From NCBI RefSeq assembly GCF_009939295.1, contig NZ_WVIC01000006.1, forward strand, positions 1-64,000: a DNA stretch of 64,000 nucleotides, read 5' to 3'. Source of the DNA: Petrachloros mirabilis ULC683 (GTDB lineage: Bacteria > Cyanobacteriota > Cyanobacteriia > Thermosynechococcales > Thermosynechococcaceae). Every line of letters begins with the position of its first letter. Within the stretch, counting starts at the first letter, position 1. The translations under genes and the position numbers were made by a program. The notes beneath the pieces are model-generated. The model saw nothing but the letters and a program-made list of their open reading frames with translations. It searched no databases and was not told where the DNA came from. Of this stretch, positions 10,072 to 19,576 are shown one piece after another.

Positions 10072-10211
10072 CTTGCCTCCCGATCCGGTTGGGGATAGTT
10101 TTGCTTCTAGTATTGAGGCTTGCCTATCCTGTCCCCTCTATCTTAAGGAGACATTTCTAAAATCGGCAGAGAACTTTAGACGAAGTACAGATTGCTTTAA
10201 GGATCATGGCT

Positions 10212-10856
10212 CTAGCGGCGACGGGCTTGTAGCTTGCGATACACCTGCTTCAAGTCAACTTCATGATGGGCGAGCGCCACGAGGGTGTGATAGAACAAGT
10301 CGGCAACTTCGCCAGCAATGGCGTCTGGATCGTTGTCTTTGCAGGCCATCACCACTTCGGCTCCTTCTTCGCCAATTTTCTTGAGGATTTTGTTGTCTCC
10401 CCCGGCCAACAACTGGCAGGTGTAGGAGTCGGGATTGGGGTTAGATTTGCGATCGCAAATCACCTCAAACACCTGAGACAGCGTATCCGCCGGAGGGGGG
10501 CTCACCTGCCCTGCTACCTGATGGAAACAACTGCGCTCCCCCCTATGACAGGCAATATCGCCGACCTGCTCAGCACCAATCAACAGGGCATCACAGTCAC
10601 AGTCATAGCGAATCGACTTCACCCACTGTACATGACCCGACGTTTCACCCTTGGGCCACAATTCCTGGCGGGAGCGGCTCCAAAACCAAGTCCGCCCCGT
10701 TTCCAGAGTTTTTTGCAGTGAGGCCCGATTCATCCAGGCCATCATCAGCACAGTACCGTCCAGGTAGTCTTGGACAATAGCGGGCACTAGTCCCTGGGCA
10801 TCGTAGCGAATCTGATCCAGGGGGACAGGTATCACAGTCGTGGGTTCAGAAGCCAT
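10212..10856 (-). CDS. hisIE: Bifunctional phosphoribosyl-AMP cyclohydrolase / phosphoribosyl-ATP pyrophosphatase
   Basis: 214 residues with two histidine-biosynthesis domains. HisI spans about 1-115, with the zinc/magnesium motifs DCDCDALL and [10 protein letters not shown]. HisE spans about 125-214, with [15 protein letters not shown] and EVADLFYH. It carries out the second and third steps of histidine synthesis (PR-ATP to PR-AMP to ProFAR). It stands alone, 140 bp upstream of fbp on the same strand; no other his genes are nearby, as is usual in cyanobacteria. Confidence 0.96.
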   Translation of the reverse strand: MASEPTTVIPVPLDQIRYDAQGLVPAIVQDYLDGTVLMMAWMNRASLQKTLETGRTWFWSRSRQELWPKGETSGHVQWVKSIRYDCDCDALLIGAEQVGDIACHRGERSCFHQVAGQVSPPPADTLSQVFEVICDRKSNPNPDSYTCQLLAGGDNKILKKIGEEGAEVVMACKDNDPDAIAGEVADLFYHTLVALAHHEVDLKQVYRKLQARRR

Positions 10857-10951
10857 AGCATCGCCAAAAAATGAGTGAGAACTATTCTCAAGATATCATT
10901 GCCTCAGATCGGTCTTGCCAGAATGGGCAGCGCTGGGAAAGTCTCTCCCTC

Positions 10952-11401
10952 TTATGTTTCAGAGATATAGGCATGGGCATAGTCCCGAAAGCGATCTAAG
11001 TCTGCTTGTAAGGTTGACTCCACTAAGGGTCCCAGAAAAAACCGATCCATCAACGGACCTAAGCCTGCGGGTAGCTTGTAGGCAATGGACATCTTGACGA
11101 TGCTGCCGTCCTGCTTGCGGTCATAGAACCGAATCGCCCCCCGATTCGGCAAGCCATCAACCGACTCCCATTGAATAATTTGGTTGGGAGTTTGCTTGAG
11201 AATTCGGGACAGCCAAGTGAACTGGAAATTGCCACTGGCTAGCTTCCAGCGCGACAACTCCGGATTATCCGGCTGCACTTCGACTGACTCAATCCACTTC
11301 ATCCACCGGGGCATTTGCTCTAGGTCAGACCATAACGCCCAAGACGTATCTACCGGCACCTGTACCGGCACCTGTACCGTATGTTCTAGCCAATCGGACA
11401 T
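10952..11401 (-). CDS. SRPBCC-family protein next to crtQ
   Basis: 149 residues, with the START/polyketide-cyclase (SRPBCC) fold pattern: N-terminal strand [25 protein letters not shown], central strands, and a long C-terminal helix (residues 115-145). This fold forms a cavity for hydrophobic ligands. Its start codon lies 16 bp inside the end of crtQ, so translation is likely coupled and it may bind a carotenoid or help its desaturation; that role is inference. The N-terminal VPVQVPV comes from a 12-bp DNA direct repeat near 11351-11374. Confidence 0.8.
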   Translation of the reverse strand: MSDWLEHTVQVPVQVPVDTSWALWSDLEQMPRWMKWIESVEVQPDNPELSRWKLASGNFQFTWLSRILKQTPNQIIQWESVDGLPNRGAIRFYDRKQDGSIVKMSIAYKLPAGLGPLMDRFFLGPLVESTLQADLDRFRDYAHAYISET

Positions 11402-12864
11402 GGGACTGCCTCATTCAGTGCTTGGATGGCCTCTGCATGGGTCAAAATGACCCGAGCCGCCTGCCGCCCAGAGAGTGTCGCGCCTTCCATACTGTCGATA
11501 TAGTCCTGCTGGGTGTAGCTACCCGCCAAGAAAAAATTCGCAACCGGAGTTTTTTGCTGGGGGCGATAGAGATCCATTCCCGGTGCTTCGCGATAGAGAG
11601 ACTGAGCCAGCTTCACCACACTATACCAAGTCATCTCTAAGTCACAGGCCGAGGGGAACAGTTCTTGAACTTGCCCCAGAGCATGGTGGGCAATCTCTTC
11701 ATTGCTCATTTTAATAAATGGATCACCGGGAGTGAGTACCAATTGAATCAAGGATCCTTGTCCCTCGCGGTAGTAGTCTTTGGGGCTGGTGAGAGCCAAA
11801 TCGGCAAAGCAGGAAAAATCAACATCACTGCTGTAGAGCAAATTGTCTAAGCCCGCCGGTCGCTGCACCTGATGGCGGGCATCTGCATCCTGAAGCTCTG
11901 TCACCCAACCGTTAAAGCGCAGTTGCACTGTGGCTACTGGCACTGCCTTCAGGTGATAAATTTGGTCAAACTCCGGCCATTGTCGCCAGGCTGTCGGTAA
12001 AAGCCGCTGAATCCCAGGTACATCGCAGGCCGCTACATAGGCATCAGCGGTGACAATTTCTTCGCTCTCTCCTTGGGCAATGCGTAATCCGGTGACCCGA
12101 ACCCCGTCACCTGCGCCTGCAAAAAGGATTTCACGAGTAGGACGGCGGATATGAATTCTGCCCCCTCGGGCTTCGAGGTAATTCACCAGGGGCTTGAGCA
12201 AATATTCAGCCGGAGATCCTGCCAAAAGATTGAGCTTCGAGGCTTCGGTTTTAGTGGCAAACATCAAAAAAATGGTGAGCATACACCGAGCCGAAATTTG
12301 CTCGGTGTCAATAAATCCCAGGGCCAGGGCAATCGGATCCCAAAGCTTACGTAAACTCTGGTTGTTGCCCCCATGGCGGCGAAACCAGTCGGCAAAGCTA
12401 ATTTTGTCCAGGTCACGGATCCATTTCATGGCCAGGTCGTAGCTGATTAGTCCTGGCACCACCGGGCTAGTTCCCAGGGCTAGGGCATTACGAATTTTGT
12501 CTAGCCAGGACAACTGTGACGTTGTAAAAAAGGCTTTGAGGCCGTTGAAGGGTGCCCCCAGGACAAAACGAAAATCGAGTTCGCCGATGCGTCCTCCTGC
12601 GTTGACAAAGGTATGGGTATGCGCCTTGGGCAGCAGGTTTTCAAAGGCACCCACCTTGCGCATGAGGGCAAACAGGTTGGCGTAGTTAAAGAAAAAGACA
12701 TGTAGCCCCATTTCAATGTGATTGCCATCGGGGTCTTGCCAGCTCCCCACTTTGCCGCCCACAAAGGGACGGGACTCAAAAATCTCAACCTCATGCCCTG
12801 CATCTACCAAGTCAATGGCGGTGACAATTCCTGCCAAGCCTGCCCCTACGATTGCAATCCGCAT
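11386..12864 (-). CDS. crtQ: Zeta-carotene desaturase (plant type)
   Basis: 492 residues. The N-terminal FAD-binding motif is [20 protein letters not shown] with the following [13 protein letters not shown], and the C-terminal flavin-contact segment ([18 protein letters not shown]) is typical of the PDS/ZDS amine-oxidase family. It introduces the last two double bases' worth of desaturation, converting zeta-carotene to (pro)lycopene with quinone as electron acceptor, at the membrane. The closest family by eye is ZDS rather than phytoene desaturase ([12 protein letters not shown] region). It overlaps the SRPBCC gene by 16 bp. Confidence 0.93.
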   Translation of the reverse strand: MRIAIVGAGLAGIVTAIDLVDAGHEVEIFESRPFVGGKVGSWQDPDGNHIEMGLHVFFFNYANLFALMRKVGAFENLLPKAHTHTFVNAGGRIGELDFRFVLGAPFNGLKAFFTTSQLSWLDKIRNALALGTSPVVPGLISYDLAMKWIRDLDKISFADWFRRHGGNNQSLRKLWDPIALALGFIDTEQISARCMLTIFLMFATKTEASKLNLLAGSPAEYLLKPLVNYLEARGGRIHIRRPTREILFAGAGDGVRVTGLRIAQGESEEIVTADAYVAACDVPGIQRLLPTAWRQWPEFDQIYHLKAVPVATVQLRFNGWVTELQDADARHQVQRPAGLDNLLYSSDVDFSCFADLALTSPKDYYREGQGSLIQLVLTPGDPFIKMSNEEIAHHALGQVQELFPSACDLEMTWYSVVKLAQSLYREAPGMDLYRPQQKTPVANFFLAGSYTQQDYIDSMEGATLSGRQAARVILTHAEAIQALNEAVPCPIG

Positions 12865-12918
12865 CCTGCCAGTTCCGCTGAAGTTTCTTTACATATATTA
12901 ACGGCATCTGGGATCGCC

Positions 12919-14565
12919 CTAGAAGCGCCGCATTCGGGCCAGTAGTTCTAGGCCCATTTCAGTACCCGTACAAGCAGGGGCTTCATAAAGGGCTACAACA
13001 TCTTTGAGTTTGGGGCTGCCTCGGGTGGCACCGGAGATGCCTCTGGCAATCATCAACACACTCCACCCCTGGGTTTGTTGAATGCGTCGATCCCACTTTT
13101 TACGGGCTTGAGCATGGATGGTGTCATTTGCTGCATATTCTCCGAATAAGGAGTATTGCCCGTTCTTGAGTTGGATCACGCCCAAGTCAAACTGTGCTTG
13201 ACCAAAGCCATCTTCTCCGGCTGCAAATCCCATCGCCTGGACACCCCCTGCTGCCTCAAGCATCTGTACCAATGCCTTTGCTTTCGGCAGTGAGGTCTGG
13301 ATCACCACGGCAGGATACCCATCGCCTGCTTCTTTGGCTTTGCCTGGTTGCACATGCCGGGCTTGTAAACGCATGGTGCTCACCAGCGTCCAGGGAATCA
13401 TGCCTAAACTCACCATAGCCCCCTGCGGAACTAGGTCATCTCTCAAAAAGGTGCCTATGGGGGGGCCGAGATCTTCATCTTCAAATGGGTCTTCGTCTTC
13501 TATTTCGTTGTAGAGTTCCTCAGATAATTGGGGCAGCGTGCGTACTTGAACGGAGATACCCTTCTGGGGCAACTCGGGTAGGGTGATTTGAAAGCGTTTA
13601 GAAATGTCGGGCATTTCGTCGCCTTGGATAAATCGCCGATAATAGCGTTGGAAGAATCGATGTAGGGCTTCCAGAACCAGGAGCATGGTTTGGGCTTCTA
13701 CATCGTCTAGAAAGGGGCGTACTCCTTCGAGGGGATGGATGCTGCCAAAGGCTGGCCGAAGCTGACTCAAATTGGCTTGGGTGGTACTCATCCCTAGGAC
13801 AGGGCTAGGTGCTTTTGGGCGATCATCGGGGTCTTCAAAATTTAAAAAGAGGCAATCTTGGCTGAGGAAGGCTGCCTCTATCTCTTCTAGGGAAGCTTGA
13901 TCGGTGTCTGTGGCGATGGCCTGGGTGCGAAATTGACGCAGGGACTCTAGGGATCGATAGAGCAAGATGCCATATTCAACGCCCAGGAAGCCTAGCAGCG
14001 CCAGGTAGAAGGTCTGAGGCTCAGGTACCTTGAGGCTAACTTCCAGAATTTGATGGTCTTCGAGGTAGTCCCAGTAGGCTTCGGTGAGACAGCGCTGGGC
14101 AAATTCTGTCAGCTTTTCTCCATAGCCTTCGGGCAACGCCGGCATCTCAGGGGCCATAGATTGCAGGAGTTCACTGCGAATGGCGTCAATGTAGGGCAGG
14201 TTGGGCACATAGTTGACACTGATGTCTAAGGTTTGCAGCGCTCCCCGTAAAAAGAACTGAACTTCGCGATCGCGCACTAAAATCTGAGTGGGACGAGCGG
14301 GGGAGATAGGCCCCTTTGGACGCTCCATCGCCTGGATCAATGACCTTACAATCCCTTCATGGCCTACAGTGTGGGGCACCAAGTCAATGGCTCGCACCAT
14401 GGACTGATCATCCACGCAAAATACCCAGTCCATCTCATCCGCATCTCCAGACTCAACTTGGTCGGCAAGAGTCTGGGGTAAAGGGGTGCGATCGCACTCC
14501 CACGGCCCGGCAGCAGGCTTCAGTTTTTGAAGACGACGTTGGGTAGATTTGGAGATAAAAGCCAT
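12919..14565 (-). CDS. Conserved cyanobacterial protein of unknown function
   Basis: 548 residues from the start MAFISKSTQRRL at 14565; the frame runs 81 bp further up without support. No membrane segment or catalytic motif is recognised. Residues about 30-130 contain WVFCVDDQSMVRAIDLVPH and a motif IQAMERPKGP. The C-terminal third is rich in acidic runs (NEIEDEDPFEDED) and ends in a globular region. Similar long soluble proteins occur across cyanobacteria in my recollection, but I cannot assign a function. It is transcribed towards crtQ, 55 bp upstream, and could share its transcript. Confidence 0.75.
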   Translation of the reverse strand: MAFISKSTQRRLQKLKPAAGPWECDRTPLPQTLADQVESGDADEMDWVFCVDDQSMVRAIDLVPHTVGHEGIVRSLIQAMERPKGPISPARPTQILVRDREVQFFLRGALQTLDISVNYVPNLPYIDAIRSELLQSMAPEMPALPEGYGEKLTEFAQRCLTEAYWDYLEDHQILEVSLKVPEPQTFYLALLGFLGVEYGILLYRSLESLRQFRTQAIATDTDQASLEEIEAAFLSQDCLFLNFEDPDDRPKAPSPVLGMSTTQANLSQLRPAFGSIHPLEGVRPFLDDVEAQTMLLVLEALHRFFQRYYRRFIQGDEMPDISKRFQITLPELPQKGISVQVRTLPQLSEELYNEIEDEDPFEDEDLGPPIGTFLRDDLVPQGAMVSLGMIPWTLVSTMRLQARHVQPGKAKEAGDGYPAVVIQTSLPKAKALVQMLEAAGGVQAMGFAAGEDGFGQAQFDLGVIQLKNGQYSLFGEYAANDTIHAQARKKWDRRIQQTQGWSVLMIARGISGATRGSPKLKDVVALYEAPACTGTEMGLELLARMRRF

Positions 14566-14937
14566 AGAAAATAGAGCAATTGTAGAAAATGGGTCAAGAA
14601 TCGCAAGTACCTGTTCCCCAACCCCTAATACCCTAGCGCAGGCCACTGGAAACCTGGCCAGCCCCCGACAGTTGACACTTGAAGTACAGAGATCATGGGA
14701 TCACTCTATCTTCAAACGCACCTAAGACCAGCATTTTTCAGATCCCCTCAATAATTTGATAAACAGCCCACTCAACCCATCTCTGTATTCCCTCCTGACC
14801 GATTAGCCGATCAAAGCCGCAATCAAACCCGATCAAGCTGGCAATCTGTGATCAATTTGATCTGAGTTAGATGGACATGGGTAGCATAGAAAAAGACACC
14901 GGGAATCTGCGCGCCATCAGGAGCCACCGCCACCACA
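14566..14937. other. Divergent intergenic region
   Basis: 372 bp between two divergently transcribed genes. It must hold promoters for both, but I find no strong sigma-70 box, hairpin or repeat. The short reading frames here show no codon pattern or homology worth reporting. Confidence 0.5.
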
Positions 14938-16065
14938 ATGGAGATGTTACAGCTAGCCCAGCAGGGAAATCTCAAAGCACTTTCAGTGCTACTCAATCGA
15001 GAATTAGTCGTCAAGGGCGCACACGCAAAGTTACAACAGAAAGATCACTGCCTCAAAATCCTAGTTCAGTCTCCTCAAACGGATGGACAACTGAGCCTAG
15101 TGCAACTAGTTCGCCAGACCTTACTGAACCTCAAACCCATTACCCTGCAAACTGTACAGATTTATTTTCAGCAGCTAGGCACTCCCCGAGCGGGTCTAGT
15201 ACAGGAATTTCATTTACTGTCCTCTAAAAGCACAGCCCCAGAAGCATCAGCCCCCTCCTCTCAGCGCGCTTATCCTGGAACTAAACCGCAACGGCAAAAG
15301 GCCGCTTTTCGGCAGCACCCCCCCTCCAAACCTCAACCCCAAGAGCAATCCCCCTCAGCCCAGCACCTAGTAGAGCGGTTATCAGTCGCAGAATTTCTAG
15401 CCCAGGCCACCACCCTAGAAGACCTGCAAGTCCTCAAAGGACACCCATTTTTCACCGGAAAATGTCCACAATGTGGCCACTCCTTTAACATTACGAATCA
15501 GACCCCCATCTACTGGGATTGTCATCACTGCGACTGGAAAGACGATCTCAGTGCTCTAGTGCCCACAGTCAAACCTTCAGCCAGCAGCACTCAACCCACA
15601 TTATCCGAAATCAAAAAACTGGGAAACTACCTGGTTGAGGCGGGCCTACTGACCGAAGCCCAGATTGGGGTCGCCTTAGCAGACCAAGAAATGACCGGAA
15701 TGCGCCTCGGCGACATCCTCGTCCGTCGAGGTTGGGTGAAAGAAGAAACCATTGAATACTTAATGAAAAAAGTGATCTTGCCAGAGCGACAAGCCTCTCA
15801 ATCTCAATCAGCCTCATATCTCAACTCCAGTCGTAACCTGCTGCGAGCCTTGCTCAACCAACCTTCTCTCGAAGAACATCCTGGAATGCAGCCAGCCCTA
15901 GAACAATCCCAGCCCGTAGAAACACCCACCCCATCCCCCATAGAGCCTACTCACGCTGAGGCTAAGCCAGCACCCAAGCCAAGACCGATGGTTGCAAACG
16001 ATCGCGCCACCTTAATTTTGCCCGACATGGATTTAGATGACTATCTAGAAGGGTTTAGAGACTAA
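14938..16065 (+). CDS. Cyanobacterial protein with zinc ribbon and MshEN-like domain
   Basis: 375 residues. The N-terminal 80 residues (MEMLQLAQQGNLKAL onwards) match a domain seen at the start of many cyanobacterial multi-domain proteins. A low-complexity Q/P/S linker follows (about 90-140). Then comes a four-cysteine zinc ribbon (CPQCGHSF and CHHCDW, about 176-200), and a helical repeat (about 220-280, LGNYLVEAGLLTEAQIGVAL) resembling the N-terminal domain of GspE/PilB ATPases that can bind c-di-GMP. The C-terminus is a Pro-rich tail ending in an acidic motif. It could be a regulatory or adaptor protein for pili or secretion; that is inference. Confidence 0.75.
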   Translation: MEMLQLAQQGNLKALSVLLNRELVVKGAHAKLQQKDHCLKILVQSPQTDGQLSLVQLVRQTLLNLKPITLQTVQIYFQQLGTPRAGLVQEFHLLSSKSTAPEASAPSSQRAYPGTKPQRQKAAFRQHPPSKPQPQEQSPSAQHLVERLSVAEFLAQATTLEDLQVLKGHPFFTGKCPQCGHSFNITNQTPIYWDCHHCDWKDDLSALVPTVKPSASSTQPTLSEIKKLGNYLVEAGLLTEAQIGVALADQEMTGMRLGDILVRRGWVKEETIEYLMKKVILPERQASQSQSASYLNSSRNLLRALLNQPSLEEHPGMQPALEQSQPVETPTPSPIEPTHAEAKPAPKPRPMVANDRATLILPDMDLDDYLEGFRD

Positions 16066-16092
16066 GAGCCTGGTTGAGAAGTTGCTTAGACC

Positions 16093-16213
16093 TTGCACTC
16101 GCCCCCCTAGCCCCCCTCACACAGCGTGCCCAAAGGGCGTAATTCTGGGGGGAAATGGTCAGAGTTTTTGGCTTTCTCCCCCCAGAATTGGGGGGTCGGG
16201 GGGGCTAATGCAG
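16093..16213. repeat. C-run/G-run repeat, relative of the 174-bp element core
   Basis: This segment shares its edges (TTGCACTCGCCCCCCTAG and CTAATGCAG) and paired CCCCCC/GGGGGG runs with the interior of the two 174-bp elements at 17925 and 34280, but lacks their terminal inverted repeats and carries about 24 extra bases after the first C-run. It can fold into long GC hairpins and follows the stop codon of the preceding gene by 28 bp, so it could act as a transcription or mRNA 3'-end structure. Confidence 0.7.
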
Positions 16214-16264
16214 GGATAAATGAGGCTTTTCAAACGGCCTCTAAGCCAACTTCATCGATCCACG

Positions 16265-16588
16265 TCAAGAGGCCAATGCCACCTCTACAAGCTGCTGTAG
16301 CTCTCCCTGCTGATATAACTCAATTAACACATCAGAGCCGCCAATGAATTCACCGTTGATATAGATTTGGGGAATCGTTGGCCAGTTGGAATACTCTTTG
16401 ATCCCTTGGCGAATCTCCGGGTCTGCTAAAACATCCACTGTGTCAAAGGGAACTCCCAGGCTATTGAAAACTTGTACAGCAGTGTTTGAAAATCCACACT
16501 GGGGCATCAGCTTAGAACCCTTCATAAAGACAAGAATCTTGTGATTTTGGACTAACTGATCAATTCGAGTATTGAGTTCTGGCATCAT
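16265..16588 (-). CDS. grxD: Monothiol glutaredoxin (Grx4/GrxD family)
   Basis: 107 residues from ATG 16588, chosen for the AAGGA sequence about 10 bp upstream; the next Met codon is also possible. It has the monothiol motif CGFS in a PQCGFSNTAV context and the signature WPTIPQIYINGEFIGGSD. Proteins of this family bind a glutathione-ligated [2Fe-2S] cluster as homodimers or with BolA and move clusters or signal iron status in the cytoplasm. A bolA gene lies 164 bp upstream on the same strand, the expected partner. Confidence 0.95.
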   Translation of the reverse strand: MMPELNTRIDQLVQNHKILVFMKGSKLMPQCGFSNTAVQVFNSLGVPFDTVDVLADPEIRQGIKEYSNWPTIPQIYINGEFIGGSDVLIELYQQGELQQLVEVALAS

Positions 16589-16752
16589 GGATTCAGATTC
16601 CTTCACGTTAAGCGGTTCTCAGGAGGTACAGCAATGACACATCTTTTAATCTTGAGCTAAAATGACTCAGATGTTTTGCTACTAAAAGTTTAGGTCAATC
16701 ATAGACTGCTAGACGATGCGACAGTTTAGTCTTAAAGGCCAGGGCAACTCCG

Positions 16753-17022
16753 TCAAACTATAGCATTGGCCTGCTGAGCCGCTTCCCATTTTTGCGGAGT
16801 ATAAGTTTTCAGAGCCAGTGCATGCAGCTCCTCAGAGGCCATCAACGTATTGACAGCCTGATAAACCAACTGATGCTGCTGCACCAGACTTTTGCCCTCA
16901 AAGGATTCTGAAACCACGATGGCTTGATAGTGATCGCCAGTGCCCGTGAGATCTTGTACCTCGACCTGAGACTGGGGCAATTGAGATTGAATCAGTGAAA
17001 CGAGCGTATCGGGGCTAATCAT
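16753..17022 (-). CDS. bolA: BolA family protein
   Basis: 89 residues, the standard BolA length. The conserved region LVQQHQLVYQAVNTLMASEELHALALKTYTP carries the family's strand-helix pattern, with histidines (QH, LHAL) available as cluster ligands. BolA proteins pair with monothiol glutaredoxins through a shared [2Fe-2S] cluster. The gene lies just upstream of the CGFS glutaredoxin on the same strand, supporting that partnership here. The 164-bp gap between them leaves room for a separate promoter. Confidence 0.93.
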   Translation of the reverse strand: MISPDTLVSLIQSQLPQSQVEVQDLTGTGDHYQAIVVSESFEGKSLVQQHQLVYQAVNTLMASEELHALALKTYTPQKWEAAQQANAIV

Positions 17023-17108
17023 AACGTGCCTGCATTAAGACGAACAATCGGCAAGACTTTTGCTACCTTTTTTAGTCTGCCTTAAATTCGACACGATTGG
17101 GGTTGCGC

Positions 17109-17735
17109 TTAAGGAAGGGCTTGGGCTCCCTGTTGAGTTCTGGGGAAAGGCACATCTACAAACCCGAGTTCCAAGAGCTGTTGGTAAGATTTTTGTCCCA
17201 GGTCTCGAGTTGGATTCTGACTGCGAACGATTTCAATGAACAGGGGAATCGCTAACTCAGGTCGGTTTTGGGCTCGATAGACCAAAGCCAACTGATAGGT
17301 GGCTTGATCACGAAGCTGCGCTGACTCCAAAGCCTGTCGCCGCAAGCTATCGGCGGCACGACTGTCCACTCCCATAAAACTAGAGGTTAGCGCTTGGTAA
17401 TAATTAGACAATTGGTTCATCACCCGTCGGCTGTCTTGTAACTTAGAAGCTGCCGTTGTATAGTTCTGCGCGGATACCGCCTGCTCAGCTTCAGTCATTA
17501 AACGTTGTCCCGCTTGGATGCTAAACAGTCCACTTTGGAGTCCAGTGGGGCTGAGGATTTCCACATTGTTGGGGGTTAGGGGTTGAGTCTCACCCAACCC
17601 ATCTAAGTCGTTGACTTGTTGGGCGCTGAGCGCCCCAGGAGCAGCCGCTATGAATAGTAGAGAGCTAACACAGGTGACAGACCAAAAACGCCAGTCGCGT
17701 TTTTGAATGGAAGGGGTCATGCTTGGAGCAACCAT
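17109..17735 (-). CDS. Exported TPR-like helical protein, function unknown
   Basis: 208 residues. A signal peptide is visible (residues about 1-38: basic KRDWR, hydrophobic core VTCVSSLLFIAAAPG, then ALSAQQ, a good signal peptidase I site). The mature part has amphipathic helices resembling degenerate TPR units (YTTAASKLQDSRRVMNQLSNYY; ATYQLALVYRAQNRPELAIPL). It probably acts in the periplasm or lumen. I recognise it as a cyanobacterial conserved hypothetical only. It lies 86 bp downstream of bolA on the same strand. Confidence 0.75.
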   Translation of the reverse strand: MVAPSMTPSIQKRDWRFWSVTCVSSLLFIAAAPGALSAQQVNDLDGLGETQPLTPNNVEILSPTGLQSGLFSIQAGQRLMTEAEQAVSAQNYTTAASKLQDSRRVMNQLSNYYQALTSSFMGVDSRAADSLRRQALESAQLRDQATYQLALVYRAQNRPELAIPLFIEIVRSQNPTRDLGQKSYQQLLELGFVDVPFPRTQQGAQALP

Positions 17736-17914
17736 GGCTTTATTCTGGGCTTATGTTGAAAGGCAGTGGACTTCAAAAAACTTTGGTCATCTTAGCATCA
17801 GGTGTCCCTTGCTGGCGGCAACGATCCCCCAATGCCAAGCCTAACCTATACTGACGTGATCCCTCTGCCTTGAAGTTCCAGAGTCAAGCTGAGGGTGCTC
17901 AGATCTAGGGATGC

Positions 17915-18108
17915 CTCTCTAGGGATACCGTGTACACACAAGTCTTGAAAAATTCAAAATCTTTGCACTCGCCCCCCTAGCCCCCCAATTCTGGGGGGAA
18001 CTAGTTCTAACTTTCGGATTTCTCCCCCCAATTTTGGGGGGGTGGGGGGGCTAATGCAGCGTGGAACACGGAGAACTAGAGATGTGTGTACACCGTAGCT
18101 CTCTAGGG
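17915..18108. mobile_element. 174-bp MITE-like element, copy 1, with 10-bp target duplication
   Basis: The element proper is 17925-18098 (174 bp). Its ends are a near-perfect 16-bp inverted repeat, left ATACCGTGTACACACA and right (complement) CTACGGTGTACACACA. Directly repeated CTCTCTAGGG flanks it at 17915-17924 and 18099-18108, the mark of a 10-bp target duplication. The interior has paired C and G runs and no coding capacity. A second copy of identical length at 34280-34453 differs at only about six positions. It lies between the exported protein gene and egtB, in a 450-bp gap with no other feature seen. Confidence 0.88.
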
Positions 18109-18186
18109 ATACCTCGACACCCCCTCGGGAAGAACACAATAATGAGGCAAGAGCACTTTAATGGTTGAACGGAAAATTTGCAATTC

Positions 18187-19491
18187 ATGGCAATTTCAAC
18201 GTCTAAGACCCTCACCACCACTCTTGAGCAGCAGTATCAAGTGGTACGCCGCCGCACTGAAGAGATCTGCGCTCCTTTAGAGATAGAAGACTATGGACTG
18301 CAAAGTATGCCAGATGCTAGTCCACCCAAGTGGCACTTGGCGCACACCACTTGGTTTTTTGAGACCTTTATTTTATTGCCCCATGGGGAGGGCTATGATG
18401 CTTTCCATCCTCGGTATGGGTACTTGTTTAACTCTTACTACGAAGCGATGGGAGTGCGCCATCCTCGACCCCAGCGTGGGTTGTTATCTCGACCAACCGT
18501 GGAAGATGTTTATCAATACCGGGCTTATGTGGATGATCACATCCTAGCGTTCTTGCGCCAAGCCGCGATGGATCCTGCCCTAATTGACTTGATCAGGTTG
18601 GGGTTACATCACGAACAACAGCATCAAGAACTCTTGCTAACCGATTTGAAGCATGGATTTCATCTGAATCCCTTACTGCCAGCCTATCGAGAGGACTTAG
18701 CAGGGGCAGATCATGTGAGTTTAGGCCAGACTTCAATTCTGAAACCCCTGGGATGGGTGGGTTATGTCGGCGGTGTTCATGAACTGGGAGCCCCTGAGCA
18801 GGGATTTGCTTTTGATAATGAAAGACCCCGTCATGCCGTCTATCTTCAGGACTTTAGTGTGGCAGATCGATTGGTGACCAATGGCGAATATCTAGAGTTT
18901 ATCGAAGCAGGAGGATACCAAAATCCAGCGTACTGGCTCGCGGAAGGATGGATGACTGTCCAATCGGAGCAGTGGCAGGCACCGCTGTATTGGGAGTATG
19001 AAGCAGGGCGCTGGTGGATAATGTCACTGGGGGGGCGGCGATGGGTTTGTCTCGATGAGCCGGTTTGCCATGTCAGTTTTTATGAGGCCGATGCCTATGC
19101 CCGATGGGCTGGGGTGCGGTTGCCCACGGAGGCGGAGTGGGAAGTTGCCGCTCAAGATGCTCCGATTCAGGGAAATTTTGCAGAGGAAGATCGCTTTCAT
19201 CCGATGCCGCTGCAAGGCCAGCAGCGACCAGCTCAGCTCTTTGGCGATGTTTGGGAGTGGACTCAGAGCGCCTACTTACCCTACCCAGGGTTCAGTCCGG
19301 CACCGGGGGCAGTGGGAGAGTATAACGGCAAGTTTATGTGTAACCAGATGGTGTTACGGGGAGGTTCCTGTGTCACTTCCCAATCCCATATACGAGCCAG
19401 TTACCGAAATTTTTTCTATCCTGGGGCTCGCTGGCAGTTTAGTGGTATTCGTCTGGCGAAAGATGGGATGCATCTGGGGTCACAGCCATGA
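18187..19491 (+). CDS. egtB: Hercynylcysteine sulfoxide synthase EgtB
   Basis: 434 residues from ATG 18187 (a TTG lies three codons earlier). Two domains are seen. A DinB-like helical domain (about 1-170) holds the iron ligands: H in HLAHTTWFFETF and H-x3-H in HHEQQHQELLL. An FGE/sulfatase-modifying domain (about 185-434) contains WVGYVGGVHELG, RLPTEAEWEVAA and the C-terminal WQFSGIRLA. It couples hercynine to a thiol using non-heme iron and O2 in ergothioneine synthesis. The hercynine-forming partner egtD is not in the window, so it must be encoded elsewhere if the pathway is complete. Confidence 0.92.
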   Translation: MAISTSKTLTTTLEQQYQVVRRRTEEICAPLEIEDYGLQSMPDASPPKWHLAHTTWFFETFILLPHGEGYDAFHPRYGYLFNSYYEAMGVRHPRPQRGLLSRPTVEDVYQYRAYVDDHILAFLRQAAMDPALIDLIRLGLHHEQQHQELLLTDLKHGFHLNPLLPAYREDLAGADHVSLGQTSILKPLGWVGYVGGVHELGAPEQGFAFDNERPRHAVYLQDFSVADRLVTNGEYLEFIEAGGYQNPAYWLAEGWMTVQSEQWQAPLYWEYEAGRWWIMSLGGRRWVCLDEPVCHVSFYEADAYARWAGVRLPTEAEWEVAAQDAPIQGNFAEEDRFHPMPLQGQQRPAQLFGDVWEWTQSAYLPYPGFSPAPGAVGEYNGKFMCNQMVLRGGSCVTSQSHIRASYRNFFYPGARWQFSGIRLAKDGMHLGSQP

Positions 19492-19517
19492 AAAAAGGCT
19501 CAGATCAAGTCTGAGCC
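19491..19517 (-). terminator. Intrinsic terminator of the RNA-binding protein gene
   Basis: A perfect 8-bp stem (GGCTCAGA / TCTGAGCC, 19497-19517, loop of 5) is followed on the minus strand by six T residues (19491-19496). This is a textbook Rho-independent terminator for the RRM gene that ends at 19577. It touches the stop codon of the convergent egtB gene. Confidence 0.85.
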
Positions 19518-19537
19518 CGATAATTAAGTATGGATTG

Positions 19538-19561
19538 CCCAAACTCTAGCTAGAGTTTGGG
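19538..19561. repeat. 24-bp perfect palindrome
   Basis: CCCAAACTCTAG followed directly by its exact complement. It lies between the egtB stop and the RRM gene stop, just upstream (on the minus strand) of the T-tailed terminator. As RNA it would form a 10-11-bp hairpin with almost no loop. It may be a second terminator or a stabiliser of the rbp 3' end. Confidence 0.8.
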
Positions 19562-19576
19562 GTGTGGAATTCCGCT

